A stretch of DNA of 47,365 nt from Oscillospiraceae bacterium. Its GTDB lineage: Bacteria; Bacillota; Clostridia; Oscillospirales; CAG-382. Shown one piece after another: positions 27,361 through 35,679 of the stretch. The stretch's first letter is position 1, and every line of letters starts with the position of its first letter. The notes below the pieces were generated by a model. That model did not search any database and had not been told where the DNA came from. It saw only the letters and a list, made by a program, of their open reading frames with translations. The DNA lies in contig SVRI01000017.1 of NCBI GenBank assembly GCA_015064895.1, forward strand, positions 1 to 47,365, in the 5' to 3' direction. A program made the position numbers and the translations under genes.

Positions 27361-28104
27361 TCACGGCTTTTCGAAAATATCCTCAAATTCAACATCCAAA
27401 AATGACGGATTTTCAGACACGGCCTTAGGTTTTCTTTCGGCAACCGCCTTGCCTACCCAATCACGCATATCTATAAAGTGGCAGGCACTTCTGTGACCGG
27501 GCTTACGTTTGAGATAGCCCGAAAAGAACTCAAGTCTGTCGAGATATTCTCTGATTCCCAATTGACTAATCAGCACCTCTGTTTCGTGCGGCGTAAGATA
27601 CACATTCTTAAATTCACCGCATGCCTTCTTTTGTTCAGGTGGCTTACTTGTTTCTTCATCTCTTGAAAAGCTATCACAGCTTGAGACTATCATTTCATCT
27701 TCAAATGCCGTAAATTCCTGTTCTTCGGGCAAATCTTCGGGCATATCGTTTGGCATTTCAACAATCTCGTCATTTTCAACCTGTTTTTCTACCGAATTTT
27801 CTGCATCTTTATAAAGGATTTCCTTTTCTTCTTGCTTTACGGTTTCATTCTCTTGCTTTTTTTGCTGTGTTTTTTGTGCATGGCTCTTTTTTGAGTTAAT
27901 CCAACGTTGGTTATTCTTATCAATCTGAGGCTTTACAAGTACAAATATGGTCTTTTCAATGCCTGCCGTTTCGGGAATTTCGCCTCTGAGTCCGTACATA
28001 AGTATGGCATTGGCACATTTCTTATACTCCTCTGCCGGCAAATCTCTTATTGCCTCAAAAAAACTGTCGTAAAATACCATGCTTTCTCTCTGTGTGTGTT
28101 CCAT
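27361..28104 (-). CDS. Phage-replication-like protein (DUF6291 type)
   Basis: A 247-residue protein. Residues about 8-75 (MVFYDSFFEAIRDLPAEEYKKCANAILMYGL ... FVLVKPQIDKNNQRW) match, by memory, the DUF6291 domain of phage and mobile-element replication regions. A Lys/Glu/Gln-rich linker (about 75-160) follows. The C-terminal part (GEFKNVYLTPHETEVLISQLG ... LDRLEFFSGYLKRK ... HFIDMRDWVGKAV) resembles the tail of phage replisome-organiser proteins. It stands alone: no integrase, capsid or helicase gene nearby. It has a perfect promoter and faces away from an iteron-like repeat block. It may be a domesticated or residual mobile-element initiator; the function is not proven. Confidence 0.65.
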   Translation of the reverse strand: MEHTQRESMVFYDSFFEAIRDLPAEEYKKCANAILMYGLRGEIPETAGIEKTIFVLVKPQIDKNNQRWINSKKSHAQKTQQKKQENETVKQEEKEILYKDAENSVEKQVENDEIVEMPNDMPEDLPEEQEFTAFEDEMIVSSCDSFSRDEETSKPPEQKKACGEFKNVYLTPHETEVLISQLGIREYLDRLEFFSGYLKRKPGHRSACHFIDMRDWVGKAVAERKPKAVSENPSFLDVEFEDIFEKP

Positions 28105-28139
28105 TTTTTCTCCTTTTCCATCGTTTTTTTACTGCCTAT

Positions 28140-28168
28140 ATTATAGCACATTTGTTCGTTTTTGTCAA
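28140..28168 (-). promoter_or_regulatory. Consensus promoter of the DUF6291-type gene
   Basis: Minus strand TTGACA (28163-28168), 17-bp spacer, TATAAT (28140-28145). Confidence 0.85.
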
Positions 28169-28250
28169 GAGGTTTTGAAACATTCGTTCTGTTTTTTTGC
28201 GTGTGTGCATGATAAAGTGTGTTTACACACCCATTTACAGAGAGATTGAC

Positions 28251-28298
28251 ATTTTCATTATGATTTACATTTACATTAACATTTACATTTACATTAGC
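28251..28298. repeat. Eight tandem AT-rich hexamers
   Basis: Eight consecutive 6-bp units of the ATTTAC type (ATTTAC four times; ATTTTC, ATTATG, ATTAAC and ATTAGC once each). Very AT-rich, immediately before the 11-mer array. Confidence 0.85.
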
Positions 28299-28315
28299 AA
28301 AAACTACGGCAGAAG

Positions 28316-28370
28316 TTCGGTAAAGGTTCGGTACACGTTTGGTACACGTTTGGTAACGGTTAGGTACAGC
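28316..28370. repeat. Five tandem 11-bp iteron-like repeats
   Basis: Five units of exactly 11 bp with consensus TTTGGTACACG (variants at positions 3 and 8-11), about one helical turn each. They lie between the DUF6291-type gene and panK. Confidence 0.85.
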
Positions 28371-28388
28371 AGAAATACAATTTTATAC

Positions 28389-28417
28389 TTGATTTATATT
28401 AAGATATGTGGTAGAAT
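28389..28417 (+). promoter_or_regulatory. Promoter of panK
   Basis: TTGATT (28389-28394), 17-bp spacer, TAGAAT (28412-28417), about 50 bp before the start codon. Confidence 0.65.
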
Positions 28418-28467
28418 GTGGTATATATAGAATATAAATGTATACTTTCTCAATCGGAGATGAGCAC

Positions 28468-29277
28468 ATGAGCAAAATTATAGGAATAGACGTAGGCGGC
28501 AGCACAACCAAAATCGTAGGTTTTGACGGCGGCACGCTTATCACTCCCCTCTTTGTAAAAGCAAGCGACCAGATTGCATCGGTATACGGTGCTTTCGGCA
28601 AGTTCACCGACACAAACGGCATAAGTCTTGAGGATATTGACAAGGTTATGATGACGGGTGTCGGCTCGACATTTATTGCAAACGAGCTTTACGGCATTGA
28701 AGCAGAGCATGTTTCGGAATTTGAGTGTGTCGGCAAGGGCGGTCTTTACCTTTCGGGTCTTGACAAGGCAATTATTGTCAGCATGGGCACAGGTACTTCC
28801 ATTGTATATGCTTCAAAGGACGGAAATATCGAATACATGGGCGGTACAGGTGTCGGCGGCGGTACAATTGTCGGTCTTTCAAAAAAGCTGCTCGGCGTTT
28901 CGGACATCGGCAATCTTATTGACCTTGCTTCCGACGGAAGTCTTTCAAACATCGACCTTACAATTGCCGACATCACAAAGAAAGACATAGGTCTAGAGTC
29001 ACACATGACGGCTGCAAACTTCGGTAAGGTAAGCGACGTTGCAACTAAGGGCGACCTTGCACTCGGTCTTATAAACATGGTATTTGAATCGGTCGGCATG
29101 CTTGCTGTTTTTGCCGCAAGAAGCAAAGGTATCAAGGATGTAATCCTTACCGGCAATCTTGCAAGACTGCCTCAGGGAATAGATATTGCTAACACCTTCT
29201 CGACCATGTTCGGGCTTAATTTTACAATCCCGCAAAATGCTGAGTTTGCGACAGCGATAGGTGCGGCACTTCGTTAA
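28468..29277 (+). CDS. Type II pantothenate kinase
   Basis: Phosphorylates pantothenate in the first step of coenzyme A synthesis. It is 269 residues from the ATG at 28468, with GGAGATG 7 nt upstream; ten earlier codons are discounted. The acetate/sugar kinase fold shows the phosphate-1 loop IIGIDVGGSTTKIVGFD, the Glu in SEFECVGKGG, the VSMGTGTS loop, GGTGVGGGTIVGLSKKL and MTAANFG. This is the staphylococcal/eukaryotic-like class, which is usually not feedback-inhibited by CoA. A (TTAGGAG)n array begins directly after the stop. Confidence 0.92.
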   Translation: MSKIIGIDVGGSTTKIVGFDGGTLITPLFVKASDQIASVYGAFGKFTDTNGISLEDIDKVMMTGVGSTFIANELYGIEAEHVSEFECVGKGGLYLSGLDKAIIVSMGTGTSIVYASKDGNIEYMGGTGVGGGTIVGLSKKLLGVSDIGNLIDLASDGSLSNIDLTIADITKKDIGLESHMTAANFGKVSDVATKGDLALGLINMVFESVGMLAVFAARSKGIKDVILTGNLARLPQGIDIANTFSTMFGLNFTIPQNAEFATAIGAALR

Positions 29278-29351
29278 TTTAGTTAGGAGTTAGGAGTGTA
29301 GGGACAGGCGTCCTCGACTGTCCGCGTTAGGAGTTAGGAGTTAGGAGAGTT
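29278..29351. repeat. Heptamer array (TTAGGAG)n after panK with an inserted hairpin unit
   Basis: Units of AGTTAGG flank a 29-bp unit (29297-29325) with stem GGACAG/CTGTCC and a GTGTAGG opening. That unit resembles one end of the pyrE-pyrF 125-bp element, with a third version of the stem. Confidence 0.8.
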
Positions 29352-30064
29352 TCGACTCTGCGGAGTCGACCTTCTTTTGTCCCGCGACAAAAGAAGGCAA
29401 AAACGCTCCGTTCAAAAGGAGAGATGGCTCGACACCATTCACAGACAAAACCAAAGCAACAGCGAGTCTGCGCTGACCTCTCTCCTTTGGCACGGTGCCT
29501 TACCTCTCACAACGCGGGCAAGTATTTGTATGATTTTCAATCTTTGTTTTCGCGAAACTGTATCAGGCTTAGTTTGGTATACTCTAATCCAACCAACCGA
29601 ATATGCTTCAAATTTGCACCAAAACAAATGAGGGGAGTTAAGCCTCCACGGCGAAAGAGGGGAAGTCAGCGGAATGAGGGCGGCAGTATCATTGAAATTG
29701 GTAGAACCCAAATTTTGACAGCTTCGTAGAAGTATCCCGTTTCATTTGTCCTAGTCAAAATTTGCCTTTTAGTACTTTATTCCTCCCGAATGAGCCATCC
29801 CCTCTTGTTGAGTGGAGATTTTTTGGTACTTTTGCATCGGGGCAAAAGTACGAATAAAAGACGTTGTTTATGCGACCACGAGTGTTAGTTTTTAATCCGA
29901 AATACCCCGTGTATTTGCCGTCGGGCTTCCCCGACTTGCTTCGGGACAAAAGAACAAATAAAAGACTTTGTTTATGCGACACCTACAGCCTGCTTATTGC
30001 GAGTATTCCCCGTGTTTTTGCCTGTCGGGCATCCCGACTTGCATCGGGGCAAAAGTACGAATAA
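29346..30064. repeat. Bipartite inverted element, copy E
   Basis: Lies between panK and the oxidoreductase gene. The left arm has CGACTC/GAGTCG, then hairpin CTTCTTTTGTC/GACAAAAGAAG and AAAGGAGAGA/TCTCTCCTTT. The right arm, inverted, has AAATGAGGGG and GTACTTTTGC/GCAAAAGTAC. The flank extends with further TCGGGACAAAAGAAC and GTCGGG/CCCGAC units. Confidence 0.85.
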
Positions 30065-30131
30065 ACAATAATTACAATAAAACATATAACTTTGAAATCA
30101 AAAAATTAATATAAACCAAAGGAGAATCATC

Positions 30132-31307
30132 ATGGAACAAGTACGTTTCGGTATTATCGGTATAGGTAATATGGGCTCTGTCCACTCAACCTATATCAAC
30201 GCAGGCGAAATCGAAGGTGCAGTACTCAGTGCAGTATGCGACCTTAAAGAAGAAAGAAGAAACTGGGCAAAGGAAAACCTCTCTGACACAGTTAAGATTT
30301 TTACCGACTACAAGGAAATGATAGCATCCGGTCTTTGCGATGCTATAATCGTTGCTGTCCCCCACTATGACCACCCCCGTATCTGTATCGAGTGTCTCGA
30401 AGCAGGTATCAATGTAATCTCCGAAAAGCCTATCGGTGTTTACACAAAGCAGGCTGAAGAGCTTATCGCTTATGCAGAAAAGTCAGATAAACTCTTTGGA
30501 CTCATGTTCAATCAGAGAACAAACCCCATGTACAGAAAAGCAAAGCAGATGGTTGAAAACGGTGAGCTTGGACAGCTTAAGAGATGCGTTTGGATCATCA
30601 CAGACTGGTACAGAACCCAGAACTACTACGATTCGGGTGACTGGAGAGCTACATGGAGCGGTGAAGGCGGCGGCGTTATCATGAACCAGTGTCCCCACCA
30701 GCTCGACCTTTGGCAGTGGATTTTCGGTATGCCTACAAAGATTTATGCAAAGTGCTACGAAGGCAAGTACCACAACATCGAAGTTGAAGACGATGTCAGT
30801 GCCATTTCCGAATACGCAAACGGTGCTACCGGTGCATTTATTACAACAACAGGCGAAGCTCCCGGTACAAACAGACTTGAAATCACAGGCGACAAGGGCA
30901 AGCTTGTAATTGAAGGAAACAGCATGAAGTTCACAAAGCTCGAAAATGCTGAAAGAGAATGGTGCTTCAGCGATAAGGTTGGCGGTTTTGAAAAGCCAAA
31001 AGCAGAAACTGTTGATGTTGACTACTCCGACTGCGACACAATGAAGCCTCAGCACAAGGGTATTACACAAAACTTTACCGATGCTATCCTCAAGGGCACA
31101 CCTCTCATGGCTCCCGGTAAGGAAGGTATCAACGGTCTGAGAATTGCAAACGCAATGTTCCTTTCCTCTTGGCTCGGCAAAGAGGTTGAACTTCCCGTTG
31201 ACGGCGACCTGTTCTACAAGATGCTTCAGGACAAGATTGCTTCTTCCACATATGTAAAGAACGTAAAGGAACAGACCGCAAATCTTGACGGTACATACGG
31301 CAACTGA
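30132..31307 (+). CDS. Gfo/Idh/MocA-family NAD(P)-dependent oxidoreductase
   Basis: A 391-residue dehydrogenase, probably acting on a sugar or inositol derivative. The N-terminal Rossmann fold (FGIIGIGNMGSVHS) is followed by the signature SEKPIGVYTKQAEEL with the catalytic Lys, and a C-terminal substrate domain (GGVIMNQCPHQLDLWQWIFG). AAAGGAG lies 7-8 nt before the ATG. It overlaps the GH43-type gene as TGATG, so the two act together, most likely on a sugar released by that hydrolase. The substrate cannot be read from sequence. Confidence 0.9.
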   Translation: MEQVRFGIIGIGNMGSVHSTYINAGEIEGAVLSAVCDLKEERRNWAKENLSDTVKIFTDYKEMIASGLCDAIIVAVPHYDHPRICIECLEAGINVISEKPIGVYTKQAEELIAYAEKSDKLFGLMFNQRTNPMYRKAKQMVENGELGQLKRCVWIITDWYRTQNYYDSGDWRATWSGEGGGVIMNQCPHQLDLWQWIFGMPTKIYAKCYEGKYHNIEVEDDVSAISEYANGATGAFITTTGEAPGTNRLEITGDKGKLVIEGNSMKFTKLENAEREWCFSDKVGGFEKPKAETVDVDYSDCDTMKPQHKGITQNFTDAILKGTPLMAPGKEGINGLRIANAMFLSSWLGKEVELPVDGDLFYKMLQDKIASSTYVKNVKEQTANLDGTYGN

Positions 31308-32173
31308 TGAAATTATCCGAGATTCATATAAGAGACCCATATATTCTTCTTGAGGGCGGCAAGTACTATCTTTACGGCACACGTTTTAACGGTGAAAAAG
31401 GCATGTATCCGCAAAAGTCAGAAGGCACTGACGTTTACATAAGTGAAGATTTGGAAAACTTCCAAGAGCCCATTCCCGTCTTCCGACGTGACGACTCATT
31501 TTGGGGCACGCATCATTTCTGGGCACCCGAGGTACACAAGTACAAGGGCAGGTTCTATATGTTTGTGACGGTTGCGTCTCAAACGAGAAACCGAGGTGTG
31601 CAGATACTTGTCTGTGACACACCCGACGGCACTTTTATTTCATGTGCCAATGATGCTTTAACACCGTGTGAATGGGAATGTCTTGACGGCACGCTTTATG
31701 TTGAGGATGATATACCCTACATGGTATTCTGTCACGAATGGTCGCAGATAGGCGACGGTGAAATGTGTCTTATGCAGTTATCAGAGGATTTATCAAGAGC
31801 TGTAAGTGAGCCTGTTACCCTTTTCAAGGCATCAGACCCTTCATGGGCAACGGGTTTTACCGAAACATGCGACAAATATGTCACCGACGGTCCTTTTTTC
31901 CACAAGGCACAAGACGGAAAGCTTCTTATGATATGGTCGAGCATTGCCGACGGCAAGTATGTTGAGGCTGTATCCTATTCAGAAAGCGGTGTCAAAGGTC
32001 CTTGGAAGCATTATGAAAAGCTTCTTTACAAAGAGGACGGCGGTCACGGTATGTTGTTCAGGGACAAATCGGGTCAGCTTTTATTTACCATGCATTATCC
32101 AAACACTAACGACCTTGAAAGGCCTGTTATTGTGAGGGTTGCCGAGCAGAATGGGACTATAGAAATTTTATAA
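31307..32173 (+). CDS. GH43-type glycoside hydrolase
   Basis: A 288-residue five-bladed propeller enzyme without signal peptide, so it acts on imported oligosaccharides. The catalytic base Asp is in HIRDPYI and the pKa-modulating Asp in CLDGTLYVEDD. The usual general-acid Glu motif (EGP) reads TDGPFF here; I recall this variant in a GH43 subgroup, but the acid needs confirmation. WAPEVHKYKGRFYMF is a conserved blade. The likely specificity is arabinofuranosidase or xylosidase. Translationally coupled to the upstream oxidoreductase. Confidence 0.82.
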   Translation: MKLSEIHIRDPYILLEGGKYYLYGTRFNGEKGMYPQKSEGTDVYISEDLENFQEPIPVFRRDDSFWGTHHFWAPEVHKYKGRFYMFVTVASQTRNRGVQILVCDTPDGTFISCANDALTPCEWECLDGTLYVEDDIPYMVFCHEWSQIGDGEMCLMQLSEDLSRAVSEPVTLFKASDPSWATGFTETCDKYVTDGPFFHKAQDGKLLMIWSSIADGKYVEAVSYSESGVKGPWKHYEKLLYKEDGGHGMLFRDKSGQLLFTMHYPNTNDLERPVIVRVAEQNGTIEIL

Positions 32174-32225
32174 TAATTAATCCGGCTGTCTTTTTGATAG
32201 CCGGGTTATCATTTATAAGGGTGTA

Positions 32226-32840
32226 TTTCGACTCTGCGGAGTCGACCTTCTTTCGACCCGCCTCGAAAGAAGGCAAAGACGCTCCACTCAAAAAGAGGGG
32301 ATGGCTCATTCGGGAGAAACAAAGTGCTAAAAGGCAAATTTTGACTAGAACAAATGAAACAAACACTTCTACGAAGCCGTCAAAATTTGGATTCTACCAA
32401 TTTCAATGATACTGCCGCCCTCATTCCGCTGACCTCCCCTCTTTCGCCGTGGTGGCTTAACTCCCCTCTCTTGGTGTTGGTGCTAACTTGAAGTATATTC
32501 AGTTTATTGGATTGAATAATATCAAGCGGTGTATCAAAGGCTATGCTTTAGACTTTTTCGCGAAAATGAAATATGAAATTCAGCAAATATTTACCCGCGT
32601 TGAGAGAGGTAAGCCGCCGCGGCAAAGGAGAGAGGTCACGCAGACTCGCTGACATGATGGTTTTTGATGCGATTGGTGTCGAGTCATCTCTCCTTTTGAG
32701 CGGAGAATTTTTGGTTCTTTTGTTTCGGGACAAAAGAACAAATAAAAGACGTTGTTTATGCGACAACTAAAGTCCGCTTATTGCGAGTATTCCCCGTGCA
32801 TTTGCTGTCGGGCTTCCCCGACCACCGCAGTGACGAAACA
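32226..32840. repeat. Bipartite inverted element, copy F
   Basis: Lies between the GH43-type gene and the CapA-like gene. Left: CGACTC/GAGTCG, hairpin CCTTCTTTCGA/TCGAAAGAAGG, then AAAGAGGGGA/TCCCCTCTTT. Right, inverted: AAAGGAGAGA/TCTCTCCTTT and hairpin GTTCTTTTGT/ACAAAAGAAC, followed by a GTCGGG flank. Confidence 0.85.
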
Positions 32841-32867
32841 CTCCTTAAATGATTTTCCCTTCCCCTG

Positions 32868-32896
32868 TTGATTTTTCCCCCGCAAAAGGATATAAT
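32868..32896 (+). promoter_or_regulatory. Promoter of the CapA-like gene
   Basis: TTGATT (32868-32873), 17-bp spacer, TATAAT (32891-32896), about 30 bp before the GTG start. Confidence 0.75.
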
Positions 32897-32926
32897 AATA
32901 TAAATACTGAATAAGAAGGCGAAAAA

Positions 32927-34168
32927 GTGAAAAAACTACCAATCATTCTTTTGCTCTTGCTTTCACTTATACCTGCCGTATGCTCGTGTAATAAACCGCA
33001 AGAGAAAAACATAACACAGTCATTACCAAAAGCAGTAGAATCTTCTGACACGGAAAAGGACACGTCTGCCAAGGTACAATTTGAAGAAATCATCCCCGAA
33101 ACAAGACTTTCCTTTATCGGTGTGGGCGATAATATCATCTACGGCACAAAAGAGGCAAAAATCAACGCCTCGGGCACAGATAAAACCTACGATTATAAAC
33201 CCTATTACAAAGGCGTTTCATCCATAATTGCCGATGCCGACATATCCTTCATCAATCAGGAAACACTCATGTGCGGCGACACCTACAGCAACTCCTACTA
33301 TCCCCTTTTCAATTCACCTCAACAGGTGGGTCTTGACCTTGTAGAGCTTGGTTTTGATGTTGTAAATATCTCAAATAACCATATGCTTGATAAGGGTGCC
33401 GACGGTCTTTCAAAGACAATAGACTTTTGGAAATCGCAGGATGTATTGATGATAGGCGGGTACGAAAACAGCGAGGATTACGATAATATCAGAGTATATG
33501 AAAAAGACGGTATCACAATTGCCTTTCTTTCATATTGCGAAATGACAAACGGACTTGTAAAAAGCTCGCAAAGCCCCATTGTTATCCCCTATCTCGATAA
33601 AGATACAATCGAAAGACAGACCTCTCTTGCAAATGAGTGTGCCGACCTTGTGTTCGTATCGGTGCATTGGGGCGATGAAGGCTCATTTACCCCGAATCAG
33701 ACACAAAAGGACTATGCACAGCTTTTTGCCGACTGCGGTGTTGACGTAATACTTGGACATCATCCCCACGTAATTCAGCCTGTTGAATATCTTACGGCAA
33801 AAGACGGCGGCACAACCCTATGCGTATATTCCCTCGGCAATTTCATGGCACAGCAAAACCGTGATTACAACATGGTCGGCGGTATTATCGGCTTTGACAT
33901 TGTTAAAAAGGGTGACGGCAAGGCTTATATCGAAAACCCCGTATATACCCCCACCGTCTTCCACTTCAATTCTGCATTTACCGACAACAATGTATATCTT
34001 ATGTCCGACTACCCGAGAGAGCTTGCACAAAGTCACGGTGTAAGAGGTTATTACGGTTCAAGGTTTGATTATGATATACTTATCGGCTACGTGAAAAACA
34101 CTATAGACAGCTCTTTCCTGCCCCGGTTCTTCACACAAGACGGGACATCGGATGAGACAAACCAATAA
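32927..34168 (+). CDS. CapA-family (PGA_cap) metallophosphatase-like lipoprotein
   Basis: A 413-residue protein starting with GTG. Residues 1-21 are a lipoprotein signal with a lipobox before a Cys (IPAVCSC), so it is anchored on the outer face of the membrane. The calcineurin-like CapA fold shows GVGDNIIYG, FINQETL, NISNNHMLDKG, VSVHWGDEG and LGHHPHVIQP, holding the expected Asp/Asn/His metal ligands. Family members take part in poly-gamma-glutamate capsule export; many Clostridia homologues stand alone without the other cap genes, as here, and have unknown roles. It is followed by malQ after 15 bp. Confidence 0.88.
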   Translation: MKKLPIILLLLLSLIPAVCSCNKPQEKNITQSLPKAVESSDTEKDTSAKVQFEEIIPETRLSFIGVGDNIIYGTKEAKINASGTDKTYDYKPYYKGVSSIIADADISFINQETLMCGDTYSNSYYPLFNSPQQVGLDLVELGFDVVNISNNHMLDKGADGLSKTIDFWKSQDVLMIGGYENSEDYDNIRVYEKDGITIAFLSYCEMTNGLVKSSQSPIVIPYLDKDTIERQTSLANECADLVFVSVHWGDEGSFTPNQTQKDYAQLFADCGVDVILGHHPHVIQPVEYLTAKDGGTTLCVYSLGNFMAQQNRDYNMVGGIIGFDIVKKGDGKAYIENPVYTPTVFHFNSAFTDNNVYLMSDYPRELAQSHGVRGYYGSRFDYDILIGYVKNTIDSSFLPRFFTQDGTSDETNQ

Positions 34169-34183
34169 AGGCAAGGTGACAAC

Positions 34184-35611
34184 ATGACACGAAAAAGCGG
34201 CGTTTTAATGCCTGTATCTTCACTATACGGCGAATACTCCTGCGGTTCCTTCGGCAAAAGTGCATACGAGTTTATCGACTTTCTGGAGGGCTGCGGTTTT
34301 ACACTTTGGCAGGTTCTGCCCTTTAACATGGTTGATGAATATAATTCCCCCTACAAATCCTACTCATCCTTCAGCGGAAACCCCTATTTTGTAGACCTTG
34401 AGGTACTTTATGAAAAGGGTCTGCTTACCGACGAAGAACTTGTGTCTGCAAGACAGCAAAGTCCCTGGCTTTGTGAGTACGAAAGACTTGCCGGCGAACG
34501 CTTTGAGCTATTAAAGAAAGCATCAAAAAGAGTAGAAAACAAAAGACCTATAAACAAGTTCATAAAGGAAAATCCTTACATTGCCGCTTTTTGCGAATTT
34601 ATGGCACTAAAGGCTGCAAACGGCGGTGAAGAATGGCTTTTATGGAAAACAAAAAAGGCAGACAAGGACATACTCTTTGCCTGGCAGTTTACACAGTATG
34701 AATTTTTCACCCAATGGGCAAAGGTAAGAGAATATGCCGCATCAAAGAACATAAAGATTATCGGCGACATACCCATATACGTATCCCATGACAGCTCGGA
34801 TGTGTGGTCGCATCCCGAATATTTTATGCTTGGTAAAGACGGAAGACCCACCCATGTTGCGGGAGTTCCGCCGGATTATTTCTGCGAGGACGGTCAGCTT
34901 TGGGGCAACCCCTTATATGACTGGAAGAAGATGAAGGGCGACAATTACAAGTGGTGGTGTGACAGAATACGCCACATGTCGCTTCTCTTTGACTATGTGA
35001 GAATAGACCATTTCAGAGGAATTGAAGCCTACTGGTCTGTACCTGCTTGTGCAAAGACTGCTAAAGAAGGCAAATGGCAAAAGGGTCCCGGCATGTCGTT
35101 GATTAAGGAAATAAAAAAGGCGGCAGGCGACACACTGATTATCGCAGAGGATCTCGGAGACATTACACCCGAGGTTGAAAAGCTGGTAAAGATGAGCGGT
35201 TTTCCCGGTATGCGCGTTTTCCAGTTCGGTTTTCTTTCGGATAGCGAAAGCTCACACATGCCCCACAACTATCCCGAAAACTGCATAAGCTACACAGGAA
35301 CTCACGACAACAACACCCTACTCGGCTATCTTTGGGAGCTTGACGATGCTGCAAGAGAAAGAATGTTATCCTACTGCGGACATGAGGGTGATTGGCAAAG
35401 CGGATGCAAGAGTATTTTAAGGACAATGCTTTCATCACATTCTTCGACTGTTATCATGCCCATTCAGGACATTCTCGGTTTTGGTGCCGACACAAGAATC
35501 AACACACCCGGCAAAGCCGACAACAACTGGGCTTTCAGGGTTACTAAGGAGCAGATTGATTCTATTGACAGAGGATTCTGGAAGAATCTGAACAAGACAT
35601 ACTACAGATAA
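34184..35611 (+). CDS. malQ: 4-alpha-glucanotransferase (amylomaltase, GH77)
   Basis: Transfers maltosyl units between malto-oligosaccharides in the cytoplasm. The 475 residues are slightly short of the usual ~500. Catalytic motifs: nucleophile Asp in VRIDHFRG, acid/base Glu in IIAEDLG, stabilising Asp in TGTHDNNT; also SPYKSYSSFSGNPYF at the start. It lies 15 bp after the CapA-like gene and is probably cotranscribed. Confidence 0.96.
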   Translation: MTRKSGVLMPVSSLYGEYSCGSFGKSAYEFIDFLEGCGFTLWQVLPFNMVDEYNSPYKSYSSFSGNPYFVDLEVLYEKGLLTDEELVSARQQSPWLCEYERLAGERFELLKKASKRVENKRPINKFIKENPYIAAFCEFMALKAANGGEEWLLWKTKKADKDILFAWQFTQYEFFTQWAKVREYAASKNIKIIGDIPIYVSHDSSDVWSHPEYFMLGKDGRPTHVAGVPPDYFCEDGQLWGNPLYDWKKMKGDNYKWWCDRIRHMSLLFDYVRIDHFRGIEAYWSVPACAKTAKEGKWQKGPGMSLIKEIKKAAGDTLIIAEDLGDITPEVEKLVKMSGFPGMRVFQFGFLSDSESSHMPHNYPENCISYTGTHDNNTLLGYLWELDDAARERMLSYCGHEGDWQSGCKSILRTMLSSHSSTVIMPIQDILGFGADTRINTPGKADNNWAFRVTKEQIDSIDRGFWKNLNKTYYR

Positions 35612-35615
35612 TGAA

Positions 35616-35646
35616 GACCTTGGGGAAACCCAAGGCTTTGTTTTTA
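35616..35646 (+). terminator. Terminator of malQ
   Basis: CCTTGGG-GAAA-CCCAAGG stem with a GNRA loop, then CTTTGTTTTT. Confidence 0.9.
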
Positions 35647-35679
35647 TAAAAAGTCGGGGAAAACCTATGGCAAATATAA

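Noticed and set aside
27361..28104. An intact prophage around the DUF6291-type gene
   Set aside because: Neighbours are pyrC and panK, both housekeeping. No integrase, terminase, capsid or lysis gene exists in the window, so at most a remnant or domesticated gene.
28251..28370. Tandem repeats as a CRISPR array
   Set aside because: Units are 6 and 11 bp with no spacers, and no cas gene is in the window.
28310..28370. tRNA gene suggested by GGTTCG-like T-loop words
   Set aside because: The word is part of the 11-mer tandem repeat; no acceptor stem or anticodon arm can be drawn.
28197..28430. A 77-codon + strand frame over the iteron region
   Set aside because: Its peptide is a direct reading of the hexamer and 11-mer repeats (IYINIYIYI type) with no ribosome site.
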